From NCBI RefSeq assembly GCF_000422825.1, contig NZ_AUGU01000013.1, positions 186,001 to 250,000 of the forward strand: a DNA stretch of 64,000 bases, in the 5' to 3' direction. This stretch comes from Nocardioides insulae DSM 17944. Its GTDB lineage: Bacteria > Actinomycetota > Actinomycetes > Propionibacteriales > Nocardioidaceae. The notes below the pieces were generated by a model. It was given only the letters and a program-made list of their open reading frames with translations, was not told the origin of the DNA and ran no database searches. Below are positions 1-7,471 of the stretch, piece after piece. Both the position numbers and the translations under genes were made by a program. Each line of letters starts with the position of its first letter. Position 1 is the first letter of the stretch.

Positions 1-366
1 CGCGCCGAACGTGATCCCGGCTGTGTCGGCCGCCTCGATCATCCGGTCGGCCTCGTCAAGAGTGATGGCGATCGGCTTCTCGCACAGCACATGTACCCCG
101 GCTGTCGCGGCGGCCAGCACTGCTGCTTCGTGCGCGGGGTGGGGCGAGGCGACCGTGAGCGCGTCGAGCTTGGCATTGGCGAGCATTCGCCCTAGGTCGT
201 CGTAGTGCTCGGGTACCGAGAAAGTCGTGGCGAATTCAGCCGCGCGTCCCGGGTCCACGTCGCACACTGCGACCAGCTCGACGGCCGGGTTGTTCTGGAG
301 GGCTTTGACGTGGTTGAGCGCTATCCGGCCGCAGCCGGTGATGCCGACACGGAGTCGCTGAGGCAT
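1..366 (-). CDS. Gfo/Idh/MocA-family NAD(P)-dependent oxidoreductase, N-terminal part (runs off the window)
   Basis: The minus strand from ATG at 366 is open to base 1 (122 codons, no stop), so the C-terminal substrate domain lies outside. The visible part is a Rossmann fold: the N-terminus reads MPQRLRVGITGCGRIALNH with the GxGxxG-type loop, then a CDVD segment that would hold the adenosine ribose. The family signature CEKPIA follows near residue 95, where its Lys is normally the catalytic or cofactor-contacting residue. These enzymes oxidise or reduce sugars, polyols and related hydroxy compounds. An AGGA ribosome site precedes the ATG. It is the last visible gene of the minus-strand cluster that starts at the MFS gene. 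The substrate is unknown. Confidence 0.85.
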   Translation of the reverse strand, partial: MPQRLRVGITGCGRIALNHVKALQNNPAVELVAVCDVDPGRAAEFATTFSVPEHYDDLGRMLANAKLDALTVASPHPAHEAAVLAAATAGVHVLCEKPIAITLDEADRMIEAADTAGITFGA

Positions 367-481
367 GAGGTTCCTTTTCTCGGGGGCTGGCGAGTTAGTA
401 GCCAACGGGTGGGTAGGAGTATCAGCGCACTGAGCCAGAAGCCCCGCGAGTGGCGGGGGGTGGGGGCTTGCCGATACCGGG

Positions 482-1327
482 TCAGATAGGCAGCGCCGTC
501 TCGACGGTTCGACGCAATGCCCTGTAGGCCAGGTCAGCCTGCGTGCGGAGGTCAAGGGTGGCGTGGGCGCGGACCGGTGTCTCGATCGAGATCACCTCTA
601 GGGCGCCGCACGCTCGGAGAGTTGAGGCCAGTGGAAGGTCGCCGTCGCCTGGGAGCTTGCGATCCTCGCGTGCCTCGACTATCAGGTCTTGGGTTGTTGA
701 GGGTGCGGGCTCGATGGTCGTGTCGGCGAGCTGGACATAGTTGAGGAGTTCGGCCGGTACCGCTGCCAAGTCGGCGGGTGACCCACCTGAGCGCTCTAGG
801 TGCAAGGTGTCGATGACCAAGGCTGCGGCGGAGCTGGATGCGTGTGAGGCGATGTGCAGCGCCTCTGCGAGGGTCCGAATCTCGCTGAAAGCCATGAACT
901 CAAGGCTGAGTTGTAGACCGCGGCTCTCTGCCTCCACGCACAGGTCGGCGTATCGATCGGCTTGGCGCTGGTGGTCGGGGTCGCTGCCGTTGACTAGCAC
1001 GGCGCGGGCGCCGAGCTCGACAGCTGCGTCCAGAATGTGCAGGGCCTCGTCAGGGTCCTTGTCGGGATGGAGCCTAAGCACCTCTACGTCGTGGACGGTG
1101 AGCCCGGCGTCGTCGAGGCGGCGACAGGTCTCGCGCACCATGAGTGTGCGTCCGCCGAGCATCGGCCAGGCGGTGTCGCTGGCGGCGGGGCAGACCCTGA
1201 TCCCGACGCTGTCGAAGCCGGCGTCCGCTGCTGCGGTGACCAGCTCGGGTGGTGAGGCCTGGATCGCGGTCAGAGGCGACAAAGACAGCCGCGGCCACAT
1301 GTTCTTGCTGATCGATGTCTGGCTCAT
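482..1327 (-). CDS. sugar phosphate isomerase/epimerase-like TIM-barrel protein
   Basis: A 281-residue xylose-isomerase-like TIM barrel. The expected divalent-metal ligands sit at barrel strand ends: Glu143 (LEFMAF), Asp173 and His176 (VIDTLH), Gln199 (VQLADT) and Glu249 (SIETP). Start: the ATG at 1327 shares one base with the TGA of the upstream SDR gene (TGATG), implying translational coupling. The longer open frame to 1384 lies inside the SDR gene and is rejected. Members of this fold are isomerases, epimerases or dehydratases, including 3-dehydroshikimate dehydratase, inosose dehydratase and hydroxypyruvate isomerase. An MHS-type permease in the same cluster makes a quinate/shikimate-type or inositol-type substrate conceivable, but the sequence does not decide it. 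Confidence 0.8.
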   Translation of the reverse strand: MSQTSISKNMWPRLSLSPLTAIQASPPELVTAAADAGFDSVGIRVCPAASDTAWPMLGGRTLMVRETCRRLDDAGLTVHDVEVLRLHPDKDPDEALHILDAAVELGARAVLVNGSDPDHQRQADRYADLCVEAESRGLQLSLEFMAFSEIRTLAEALHIASHASSSAAALVIDTLHLERSGGSPADLAAVPAELLNYVQLADTTIEPAPSTTQDLIVEAREDRKLPGDGDLPLASTLRACGALEVISIETPVRAHATLDLRTQADLAYRALRRTVETALPI

Positions 1328-2070
1328 CAGTAGGTCGCGCGTCCGCCACTGGCGTCGAAGGTGAACCCGCTGGTGAAGCTGCACTCCTCACTGGTGATCC
1401 ACGCCACCAGGGCAGCGAGCTCCGAGACCTCGAGCAGTCGCTGCATGGGGATCTTGCCCTTGCTCGCGGCGATGTGTTCCTCGGTCATCTGATCGAGTAA
1501 GTCGGTGGCCGCCATCACCGGAGCGACGGCGTTCACGGTAACCCCCGTGGTGATGATCTCCTTGGCGAGCGCCTTGGTCAGACCGATGACGCCGGCCTTG
1601 GAAGCCGAGTACGGGGTGATGTTCTGCACCCCTTCCTTGCCAGCGATGGAAGCAATATTGACGATGCGACCCCAGCCACGGTCAACCAAGTGGGGCACGA
1701 CGGCGCGGCAGGTGTTGAAGACGCCGGTGAGGTTGACGTCGATGACCCGACCCCACTCCTCGGAGGAGTATTCCCAGAGGGGCTTCACGGGGCCGTTGAT
1801 GCCTGCGTTGTTGACCAAGATGTCGACCCCGCCGACCACCTCAAGCGTCTGCGTCATCGCCCGCTCGACCGAGATCGGGTCAGCCACATCCACCGCCTGG
1901 ATGTGGTCGGCCTTCCAGTCCTGATTGTCGCCGGCCGGAACAACGGGGTCGAGGTCCCAGACCACCACCCCTAGCCCGTCATGAGCGAGTCTGCGTGCGA
2001 TGGCTTGGCCGATCCCCCGGGTCCCACCGGTGACGACGGCGATACGACGGGTATCGGTGCGCTCAGACAT
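1327..2070 (-). CDS. short-chain dehydrogenase/reductase (SDR)
   Basis: Classical SDR of 247 residues. The cofactor loop TGGTRGIG is at residues 14-21, an acidic residue (WDLD, Asp39) that favours NAD(H) over NADP(H) follows, then NNAG at 87-90, Asn113, and the catalytic Ser141, Tyr154, Lys158 in the YSASK motif. The C-terminus ends in a Gly-rich segment as in FabG-like enzymes. Start: ATG at 2070 overlaps the end of the permease gene by 8 bases, and the next gene begins on its stop codon, so the three are tightly coupled. It probably oxidises a secondary alcohol of the substrate imported by the neighbouring permease. FabG-type fatty acid synthesis is unlikely in this context. Confidence 0.85.
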   Translation of the reverse strand: MSERTDTRRIAVVTGGTRGIGQAIARRLAHDGLGVVVWDLDPVVPAGDNQDWKADHIQAVDVADPISVERAMTQTLEVVGGVDILVNNAGINGPVKPLWEYSSEEWGRVIDVNLTGVFNTCRAVVPHLVDRGWGRIVNIASIAGKEGVQNITPYSASKAGVIGLTKALAKEIITTGVTVNAVAPVMAATDLLDQMTEEHIAASKGKIPMQRLLEVSELAALVAWITSEECSFTSGFTFDASGGRATY

Positions 2071-3454
2071 GGTTCTCCGCAGTAATGTTGGACGTGGCGG
2101 CGGGCGCGATGCGAGGTGCGCCATCGGTTTCCCTTGGTGGTGTCGGCGCGTTCCCCAGTTCCTGGATCGGGACGCCGGCGGTCTCGCGAGCGGTAGCCGC
2201 GGCAATGAAGGCGAGGGCACAGATCACGGCGGCGAGTACGGCGATGGGGATCCAACCCGTACGGCCGGACCCGATGATCGCGTAGCCGATGGTGGGCATG
2301 AACCCGGCGACGGCGTACCCGACCTGCGTGCCGATGGCGCTGCCGCTGTAGCGAATCCGGGTGTGGAACATCTCGGGGTAGAAGGCGGTCCCCACGACGA
2401 TCGCCGCGCTGTAGCTCAGTGAGGTCAGAGCGAAGTTGGCGAGGAAGATCAAGACCAGCTGGCTGGTGGAGATCGCCTGGAAGTAGGCGAAGGTGAAGAC
2501 CAGACAGCCGACCACGCCGGACAGGTAGACAGGCTTGCGTCCGATCCGGTCCGACAGCGCAGCCAATGGCGGCATCACGCATACGGCCAGGACGTTTGAG
2601 GAGATGCTCACCCACAACATCGTCTGGCGCGAGATCCCGATGTCGTCGACCGCGTAGGCGAGAGCGAAGACCGAAACGATGGTGCCGATCGAGGCGGTCA
2701 TCGCACACACAACCACCCGCAGAACCGCCCTGGAGTGGGTACGGAACAGGTCCACCAGCGGCAGCTCGGTGGCCTCATCCTTCGCTTCCTCGAAGACTTC
2801 TGGCTCCTCAAGCTTGCGGCGAATCACGTAGGCGATCACCACGACGATGGCGCTTGCCCAGAACGGCACCCGCCAACCCCAGGAGAAGAGAGTCTCGTCG
2901 GGAAGTGAGGCGACGATGAGGAATGTTCCGCTCGCGAGCACGATGCCCGCAGTAGTGCCAGCCATGGTCCAGCTGGTGAAGAAGTTGCGTCGCTTGGTCG
3001 GCGCGTGTTCCAGGATCAAGGCGTTGGCACCGCTCTGCTCACCCCCAGCCGAAAATCCTTGAAGGACCCGGAACAGGACCAGCAGCGCCGGTGCGACCCA
3101 TCCGATTGCCTGGTAGTCGGGGAGACAACCGATCAAGAATGTGGATGACCCCATCAGCACCAGTGTCAGGAGCATGATGTTCTTCCGACCGATGCGGTCC
3201 CCAAAGTGGCCCAGTACGACGCCGCCGAGCGGGCGTGCCACATAGGCCACGCCGAAGGTGGCCATGGCGAGGAGAAGGCCCGTTCCCGCTGCAGCGTCGG
3301 GGAAGAAGACCTCGCTGAAGATGAGGGCTGACGCTGAGGCGTAGATGTTGAAGTCGTAATACTCCAGCATGCTGCCGAGGAAGCTCGCGGATGACGCGCG
3401 CCGAGTCTGTTGTAGGGAGCCCTCTTCGCTTGAGGCTGCAACAGCATGAGCCAT
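2063..3454 (-). CDS. MFS transporter, metabolite:H+ symporter (MHS) type
   Basis: A 463-residue inner-membrane permease with about 12 hydrophobic segments. MHS hallmarks are present: an N-terminal segment with MLEYYDFNIYASAS, the cytoplasmic loop GDRIGRKN between helices 2 and 3, a second copy LSDRIGRKP in the other half, and FRVLQGFSAGGE in helix 4. MHS proteins import organic acids, shikimate, proline or betaine with protons. Start: ATG at 3454 is preceded by AAGGAGACAG, a good ribosome site; an in-frame upstream start at 3508 lacks one. It is the first gene of the minus-strand operon and faces the LacI regulator across about 200 bases holding two palindromic operators. Confidence 0.88.
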   Translation of the reverse strand: MAHAVAASSEEGSLQQTRRASSASFLGSMLEYYDFNIYASASALIFSEVFFPDAAAGTGLLLAMATFGVAYVARPLGGVVLGHFGDRIGRKNIMLLTLVLMGSSTFLIGCLPDYQAIGWVAPALLVLFRVLQGFSAGGEQSGANALILEHAPTKRRNFFTSWTMAGTTAGIVLASGTFLIVASLPDETLFSWGWRVPFWASAIVVVIAYVIRRKLEEPEVFEEAKDEATELPLVDLFRTHSRAVLRVVVCAMTASIGTIVSVFALAYAVDDIGISRQTMLWVSISSNVLAVCVMPPLAALSDRIGRKPVYLSGVVGCLVFTFAYFQAISTSQLVLIFLANFALTSLSYSAAIVVGTAFYPEMFHTRIRYSGSAIGTQVGYAVAGFMPTIGYAIIGSGRTGWIPIAVLAAVICALAFIAAATARETAGVPIQELGNAPTPPRETDGAPRIAPAATSNITAENHV

Positions 3455-3534
3455 GTCTGTCTCCTTGGTCCGTGGCCTGAGGCCGACGTAGTGGGCGCCT
3501 CGCCGCACATCGTCGACCTGTGTCGACCATCACG

Positions 3535-3548
3535 TGACTACGTAGGCA
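3535..3548. promoter_or_regulatory. putative LacI-family operator, site 1
   Basis: TGACTACGTAGGCA is a near-perfect palindrome around a central CG, the typical LacI-family layout. Its centre is 24 bp from that of a second copy, and both lie between the divergent permease and regulator genes. Confidence 0.55.
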
Positions 3549-3558
3549 CGGAGAACTA

Positions 3559-3572
3559 TGATTACGTAGTCA
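3559..3572. promoter_or_regulatory. putative LacI-family operator, site 2
   Basis: TGATTACGTAGTCA is a 14-bp palindrome with one mismatched pair and is nearly identical to the site at 3535-3548. The shared consensus is TGAYTACGTAGNCA. Two sites on the same helix face (24 bp apart) suit a LacI dimer pair controlling both divergent genes. Confidence 0.6.
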
Positions 3573-3652
3573 TCCGTCTGTCAAGGCCTTGGAGGTGCAT
3601 GTCAGGTCATAGGTCCCGCCCCCGCTAGCATCGAGCCGTGACGGAAGGAAGA

Positions 3653-4666
3653 ATGAGAGAGCGCAGGCCCACCAGCACCGACGTGGCTCGGGCAGCAGGG
3701 GTCTCACAGAGCACTGTCTCGCGAACCTTCCGAGATGATCCGCGCGTGCTGCCCGACACCCGCGAGCACGTGCGCACCGTGGCCAGGGAGTTGGGCTACT
3801 ACCCGAATGCCATCGCAAGATCCATGATCACTACGCGGTCGGGGATCGTCGCTGTGGTCGTACCCGACGTGGTCAATCCCATCTTCACGACCATGGTGAC
3901 CGTGATGCATCAGGAACTGCAGGCTCAGGGCCGTCAGATGATGCTGTTCCTCGAACGCAACTTCGAGCAGGGCCCCCACGACGTGCTCGGTATGTCCGCG
4001 CTACCCGCAGATGGAGTCGTCATCGCCTCCGCAACCCAAGATTCGGCGGTTGTCCGCGAGATCCTTCAGCGGCGAATCCCAACGATTCTCATCCAGCGGG
4101 ACGTCCCTGGCGCACAGGTCGATCGCGTCATGCCCGACGACGCGGTCGGCTGCAAGGCGGTAGCCCAGCATCTTGTCGAACTGGGCCATCGCCGGATCGG
4201 CATGGTGACCGGTTCCCCCCTCACCTCGGGCGGCCGCGGCCGACGGGAGTTCTTCACCAAGGCACTTGCCGAGTTCGGTGTCTCGCTCGATCCCTCGCTG
4301 GTCAAGGTGGCGGAGCCGAGCTTTGATGGCAGTGTGGCTGCTGCCCGGTCGCTGCTGTCACCGCCCCAGCGTCCAACTGCCGTATTCTGCGCCAGCGACA
4401 CCATCGCCCTGACGACACTGGATGCAGCGCGATCCATGGGAATTGATGTGCCCCACGAACTGAGCGTGGTCGGCTTCGATGATATTGACATGGCCGGTTG
4501 GTCCATGATTGGCCTCACAACCGTCCGACAAGACATCGCCGAACAAAGCCGGGTCGCGATTTCGATGTTGCTCGAGCAGGTGGATGGCACACAGCGAGAT
4601 CCAGAAGACGTCACCTTCCCCGTGGAGTTGGTCGTGCGCACCACGACCGGACCACCGCCCTTCTGA
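3653..4666 (+). CDS. LacI-family transcriptional regulator
   Basis: A 337-residue LacI/GalR repressor. The N-terminal helix-turn-helix and hinge read STDVARAAGVSQSTVSRTF followed by the ARSM hinge-helix motif near residue 55. The periplasmic-binding-protein-like ligand domain follows, with VVPDVVNPIF, the GHRRIGMVTG segment and FDDIDMAGW near the end. Start: ATG 3653 has GGAAGGA five bases upstream; the in-frame GTG at 3638 has no ribosome site. It is divergent from the catabolic operon and probably represses it, with an imported sugar, polyol or cyclic acid as inducer. Base composition is visibly less GC-rich than the core genes downstream. Confidence 0.9.
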   Translation: MRERRPTSTDVARAAGVSQSTVSRTFRDDPRVLPDTREHVRTVARELGYYPNAIARSMITTRSGIVAVVVPDVVNPIFTTMVTVMHQELQAQGRQMMLFLERNFEQGPHDVLGMSALPADGVVIASATQDSAVVREILQRRIPTILIQRDVPGAQVDRVMPDDAVGCKAVAQHLVELGHRRIGMVTGSPLTSGGRGRREFFTKALAEFGVSLDPSLVKVAEPSFDGSVAAARSLLSPPQRPTAVFCASDTIALTTLDAARSMGIDVPHELSVVGFDDIDMAGWSMIGLTTVRQDIAEQSRVAISMLLEQVDGTQRDPEDVTFPVELVVRTTTGPPPF

Positions 4667-4792
4667 GGAAACCCACCACATTCATCTAGTGACGACACCG
4701 AGGTTGATCTGCTCGGAGGCGGCAACCGCCGAAGCGTCCAAGCACAGAACCCGACATCCACCAGTTGAAGCGCCCGAGGCTCTCTGCCGCTC

Positions 4793-5715
4793 CTATGCGG
4801 GTTGCAGCTCTCGGCTGAGGGCGGCGTAGTGGGCTTGCTCGGACTCCACCGGGGTCATCATCTCAAGGGGTGGAGTGCAGGCGGCGGTTGTTGTACCAGT
4901 CGACCCAGCCGGCGGTGGCGTACTCGACGTCGCCGATGGTCCGGTAGGGCCCGGAGTGGAAGACCGTGGTGCGGATCACGCACTCCATCAGCGCGTTGTC
5001 GTACACATCGGCCACCGAGCCGATCGAGGGTCGGATGCCTTCATCAGCGAGGTGGTCGGTGAAGGTGATCGAAGTGTATTGCGAGCCGGCATCGGCGTGA
5101 CCGATCAATTCGCCCCGGACCACCGGATGCCCTTCCCGGCCGCGCTGCCACAGCGCGCAGGGGCACGTCGACCAGCTCGACGGCCTTGGTGGGTGCCACG
5201 TTCCAGGCGACGATCCGCTGGGCGAACACGTCGAGGATGAAAGCTACGTAGACGAATCCGGCCCAGGTCCGGTTCGGCGCGGGCGCGGTGAAGTCGCGAT
5301 CGAGCAGGTCTCCGGCCCGTTTGCCGTCCTTGGCCGGGATCGTGGGCCGGATGCCCTTCGAGCGGCGCACACCTTGCAGGCCGAGTGATCTAATCGCCCT
5401 GTCGACCGCTCCAGGCGAGGCGTCCGGGCTCGTGCGTCGCACCATCTCGGTAATCTTTCGACGCCCGTAGAGGCCCTCGGGTGTCATCCGGCGCACCCTT
5501 CGTGGTCGACCCGCCAGGCCAGGTCGCGGACCTGGCTGGTGACCTGGGCCTCGCTCATCGTGCGGGCCGTGACCTGCCGGTTGGCGCGTGCCCATTCGCG
5601 GTAGGTCTGCGCGGCGACCTGCAAGCCCTGCTCGCGCAGGACCCGACAGGTCGACTCGGCCGCGTGGCCCTCGGCTCGCAGTTCGTCGATGAACGCGACG
5701 ATCAGCGATTGCTGG
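4793..5715 (-). pseudogene. IS3-family transposase orfB, frameshifted
   Basis: Read in three shifting frames, the strand encodes a DDE integrase of the IS3 type: an N-terminal piece with FIDELRAEGH and STCRVLREQGL (about 5715-5500), GLYGRRKI and the rve core with RDFTAPAPNRTWAGF (about 5490-5160), then HADAGSQYTS, YDNALMECVIRTTVF and WYNNRRLHSTP (about 5125-4868), and a tail EMMTPVESEQAHYAALSREL ending at TAG 4793-4795. The frame changes fall near 5490, 5150 (about five bases missing compared with an intact frame) and 4866 (one base lost). The product would be non-functional. Confidence 0.85.
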
Positions 5716-5862
5716 GGTCGAGTTCCCCGCGAAGAAAATCGAGGCCGACGCAGGATCTGGTTGTTCTCCTCGAGCCGGCGGACCCGGGCTTTGAGCTCCT
5801 TGATCTCGGCCAGCTCCTCGCTGGTCGGACCCTGGCGGTGGCCGCCGTCGATCTGGGCCTAC
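5716..5862 (-). pseudogene. IS3-family orfA, 3' fragment
   Basis: The minus strand encodes QIDGGHRQGPTSEELAEIKE and then the leucine-zipper segment LKARVRRLEENNQILRR typical of the C-terminal part of IS3 OrfA. A lost base near 5740 shifts the usual IFFAGELDP ending into another frame. The N-terminal DNA-binding part is absent, so this is a truncated remnant. Confidence 0.75.
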
Positions 5863-5866
5863 TGGG

Positions 5867-5971
5867 GCGCTTCACTACATCAACCGCAAGCTCGTCGTGC
5901 CGGACTACCGGGCGGCCACCGAGCGCCTCGCCCCAGGCGTCGAACCAGGCAACGGCGCTGCCGACAAGTAG
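5867..5971 (+). pseudogene. 3' tail of an unidentified gene
   Basis: A plus-strand frame abuts the broken edge of the IS3 remnant and reads ALHYINRKLVVPDYRAATER, then a short hydrophilic tail, to TAG at 5969-5971. It has protein-like composition with no start codon and no upstream continuation. It looks like the C-terminus of a gene interrupted or deleted when the element moved. The family was not recognised. Bases 5972-6210 beyond it hold nothing I can assign. Confidence 0.35.
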
Positions 5972-6210
5972 ACCGGACGCCGGCGCAGACTCCCGCTCTC
6001 ATAGGCCACCTCGAGGGCAGCCCGCGGTTCACGACCGGGTGGAGTCCATCGACGCGCTCCGTGCCCGCCCGCGGCGATTCTGCGGGCCCGGATGGCTCCG
6101 CTACCTCACGACCTCCCCAAGTGCGGTCTACGAGTGCTCTGCGCGCAAAGTGCGTCCAAAGCGCGCCCTAAGGCGATTCATGAAGGTCGCGGCGCACTTC
6201 ACGAATCACC

Positions 6211-7458
6211 TCACCGCAGGTCAGAGCCTGTTTTCGTGAGCAGCGCGACGCACTCGACGTGGTGCGTCATCGGGAACAGGTCGAAGGCGCGCAGCCGCTC
6301 GAGTCGGTAGCCGTGCTCGGCGAAGATCGCGACGTCGCGGGCCAGCGCGGCGGGGTCGCAGGCGACGTAGGCCACCGCCCGCGGCAGGCGGCCGATCACC
6401 TGCTCGACCACCGCCCGCCGGGCACCCTCGCGGGGCGGGTCCAGCACCACCAGGTCGACGGCGCCCGGGTACGACGAGGCGAGGACCGTCGCCACGTCCC
6501 CGGCGGTCACCGAGGCGGTCGGCACGTTGTCGCGCGAGTACGCCGAGGCGGCCGGGTCGCCCTCCACGGCGACGACCCGCCCGGACTCCCCCACCGCATC
6601 GGCGAGGAAGGCGGCGAAGAGGCCGACCCCGGCGTAGAGGTCCAGCACGGACTCCCCCGCCACTGGCCGGAGCAGGTCGAGGACGGTCTCGACCAGCGTC
6701 CGCGGCGCGCCGGGGTGCACCTGCCAGAAACCGTCGGCGGCGACCCGGAACTCGTGTCGTCGCCCGGCCGCCGTGACCGTCTCCACCCGGGTGCCGGGCA
6801 CCGGCGCGCGGGCGTCCCTGGTGGCGAGCAGGCACTCCTCGACCGGGATCACCTCATGCGAGCGGTGCTTGCGCATGCCGCGGCCGGGGACTCCGTCGGG
6901 CAGCTCGGCGTAGGCCTGCCGGGTGCGCCAGCGCAGGCCGTCCTCGTCGCCCGGCACGGCCTCCACGGTGACCTCGAGGTCGATCCCCGCCAGCCGCGCG
7001 AGCTGTTCGGTGACCACGGCGGCCTTGAGTTCCCGCTGGGCCGGGAGGGCGCCGTGCTGGAAGTCGCAGCCGCCACACCGGCCGGGGCCGGCGTACGGAC
7101 AGGGCGGGCTGACCCGGTCGGCGGACGCAGCCAGCACCTCGACGGCGTCGCCACGCCAGAAGCGGTCGCCGTCGGTGCCCTCGGTGATCTCGACGACCAC
7201 CTGCTCGCCGGGCAGCGCGTGCCGCACGAAGACGACTCTGCGCTCCGGCACCGGTCGGCCCTCGCGGTCCTCGACGGTGCGACCGGTCTCGACCCTGGCG
7301 ACGCAGTGCCCACCGTGGGCCACCGGGCCCACCTCGACCTGGAAGCGTTCGCCCACCCGCGACGCGCCCCGCGGCCTGCGGACCCGTGGCTGGCGTCCTC
7401 CGCGCGCCGACGCGCCCCGGCCCCGCCCGCTGCCGGTCCTTCCTCGCTGAGCCGTCAC
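6211..7458 (-). CDS. TrmA/RlmD-family SAM-dependent RNA (uracil-5-)-methyltransferase with TRAM domain
   Basis: A 415-residue class I RNA m5U methyltransferase. A basic Arg/Gly-rich N-terminus of about 30 residues precedes a TRAM RNA-binding domain (residues about 37-110). Cys120, Cys128 and Cys131 form part of the usual Fe-S cluster. The SAM-binding motif DLYAGVGLFAAF is followed by the DPPREGA motif and YVACDP, whose Cys367 is the expected nucleophile that attacks C6 of uracil. It probably modifies rRNA or tRNA. The GTG start lies 13 bases after the stop of the upstream APC permease, so the two are probably co-transcribed. It is the positional counterpart of M. tuberculosis Rv2689c. Confidence 0.88.
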   Translation of the reverse strand: MTAQRGRTGSGRGRGASARGGRQPRVRRPRGASRVGERFQVEVGPVAHGGHCVARVETGRTVEDREGRPVPERRVVFVRHALPGEQVVVEITEGTDGDRFWRGDAVEVLAASADRVSPPCPYAGPGRCGGCDFQHGALPAQRELKAAVVTEQLARLAGIDLEVTVEAVPGDEDGLRWRTRQAYAELPDGVPGRGMRKHRSHEVIPVEECLLATRDARAPVPGTRVETVTAAGRRHEFRVAADGFWQVHPGAPRTLVETVLDLLRPVAGESVLDLYAGVGLFAAFLADAVGESGRVVAVEGDPAASAYSRDNVPTASVTAGDVATVLASSYPGAVDLVVLDPPREGARRAVVEQVIGRLPRAVAYVACDPAALARDVAIFAEHGYRLERLRAFDLFPMTHHVECVALLTKTGSDLR

Positions 7459-7471
7459 GGGGACCAGTCTC

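Larger units (their letters stand above)
4793..5865 (-). mobile_element. decayed IS3-family insertion sequence
   Basis: Minus-strand remnants of the two IS3 reading frames (orfA 3' end and orfB) lie in the right order but carry at least three frameshifts in orfB and one in orfA. The 5' part of orfA, with its helix-turn-helix, is missing beyond about 5865. No terminal inverted repeats or target duplication could be recognised. The element can no longer transpose by itself. It separates the catabolic cluster from the conserved core block. Confidence 0.8.

Noticed and set aside
5972..6210. Possible additional gene fragment between the IS remnant and the methyltransferase
   Set aside because: Frames on both strands give only low-complexity Arg/Pro/Ala sequence with no family resemblance and no start with a ribosome site.
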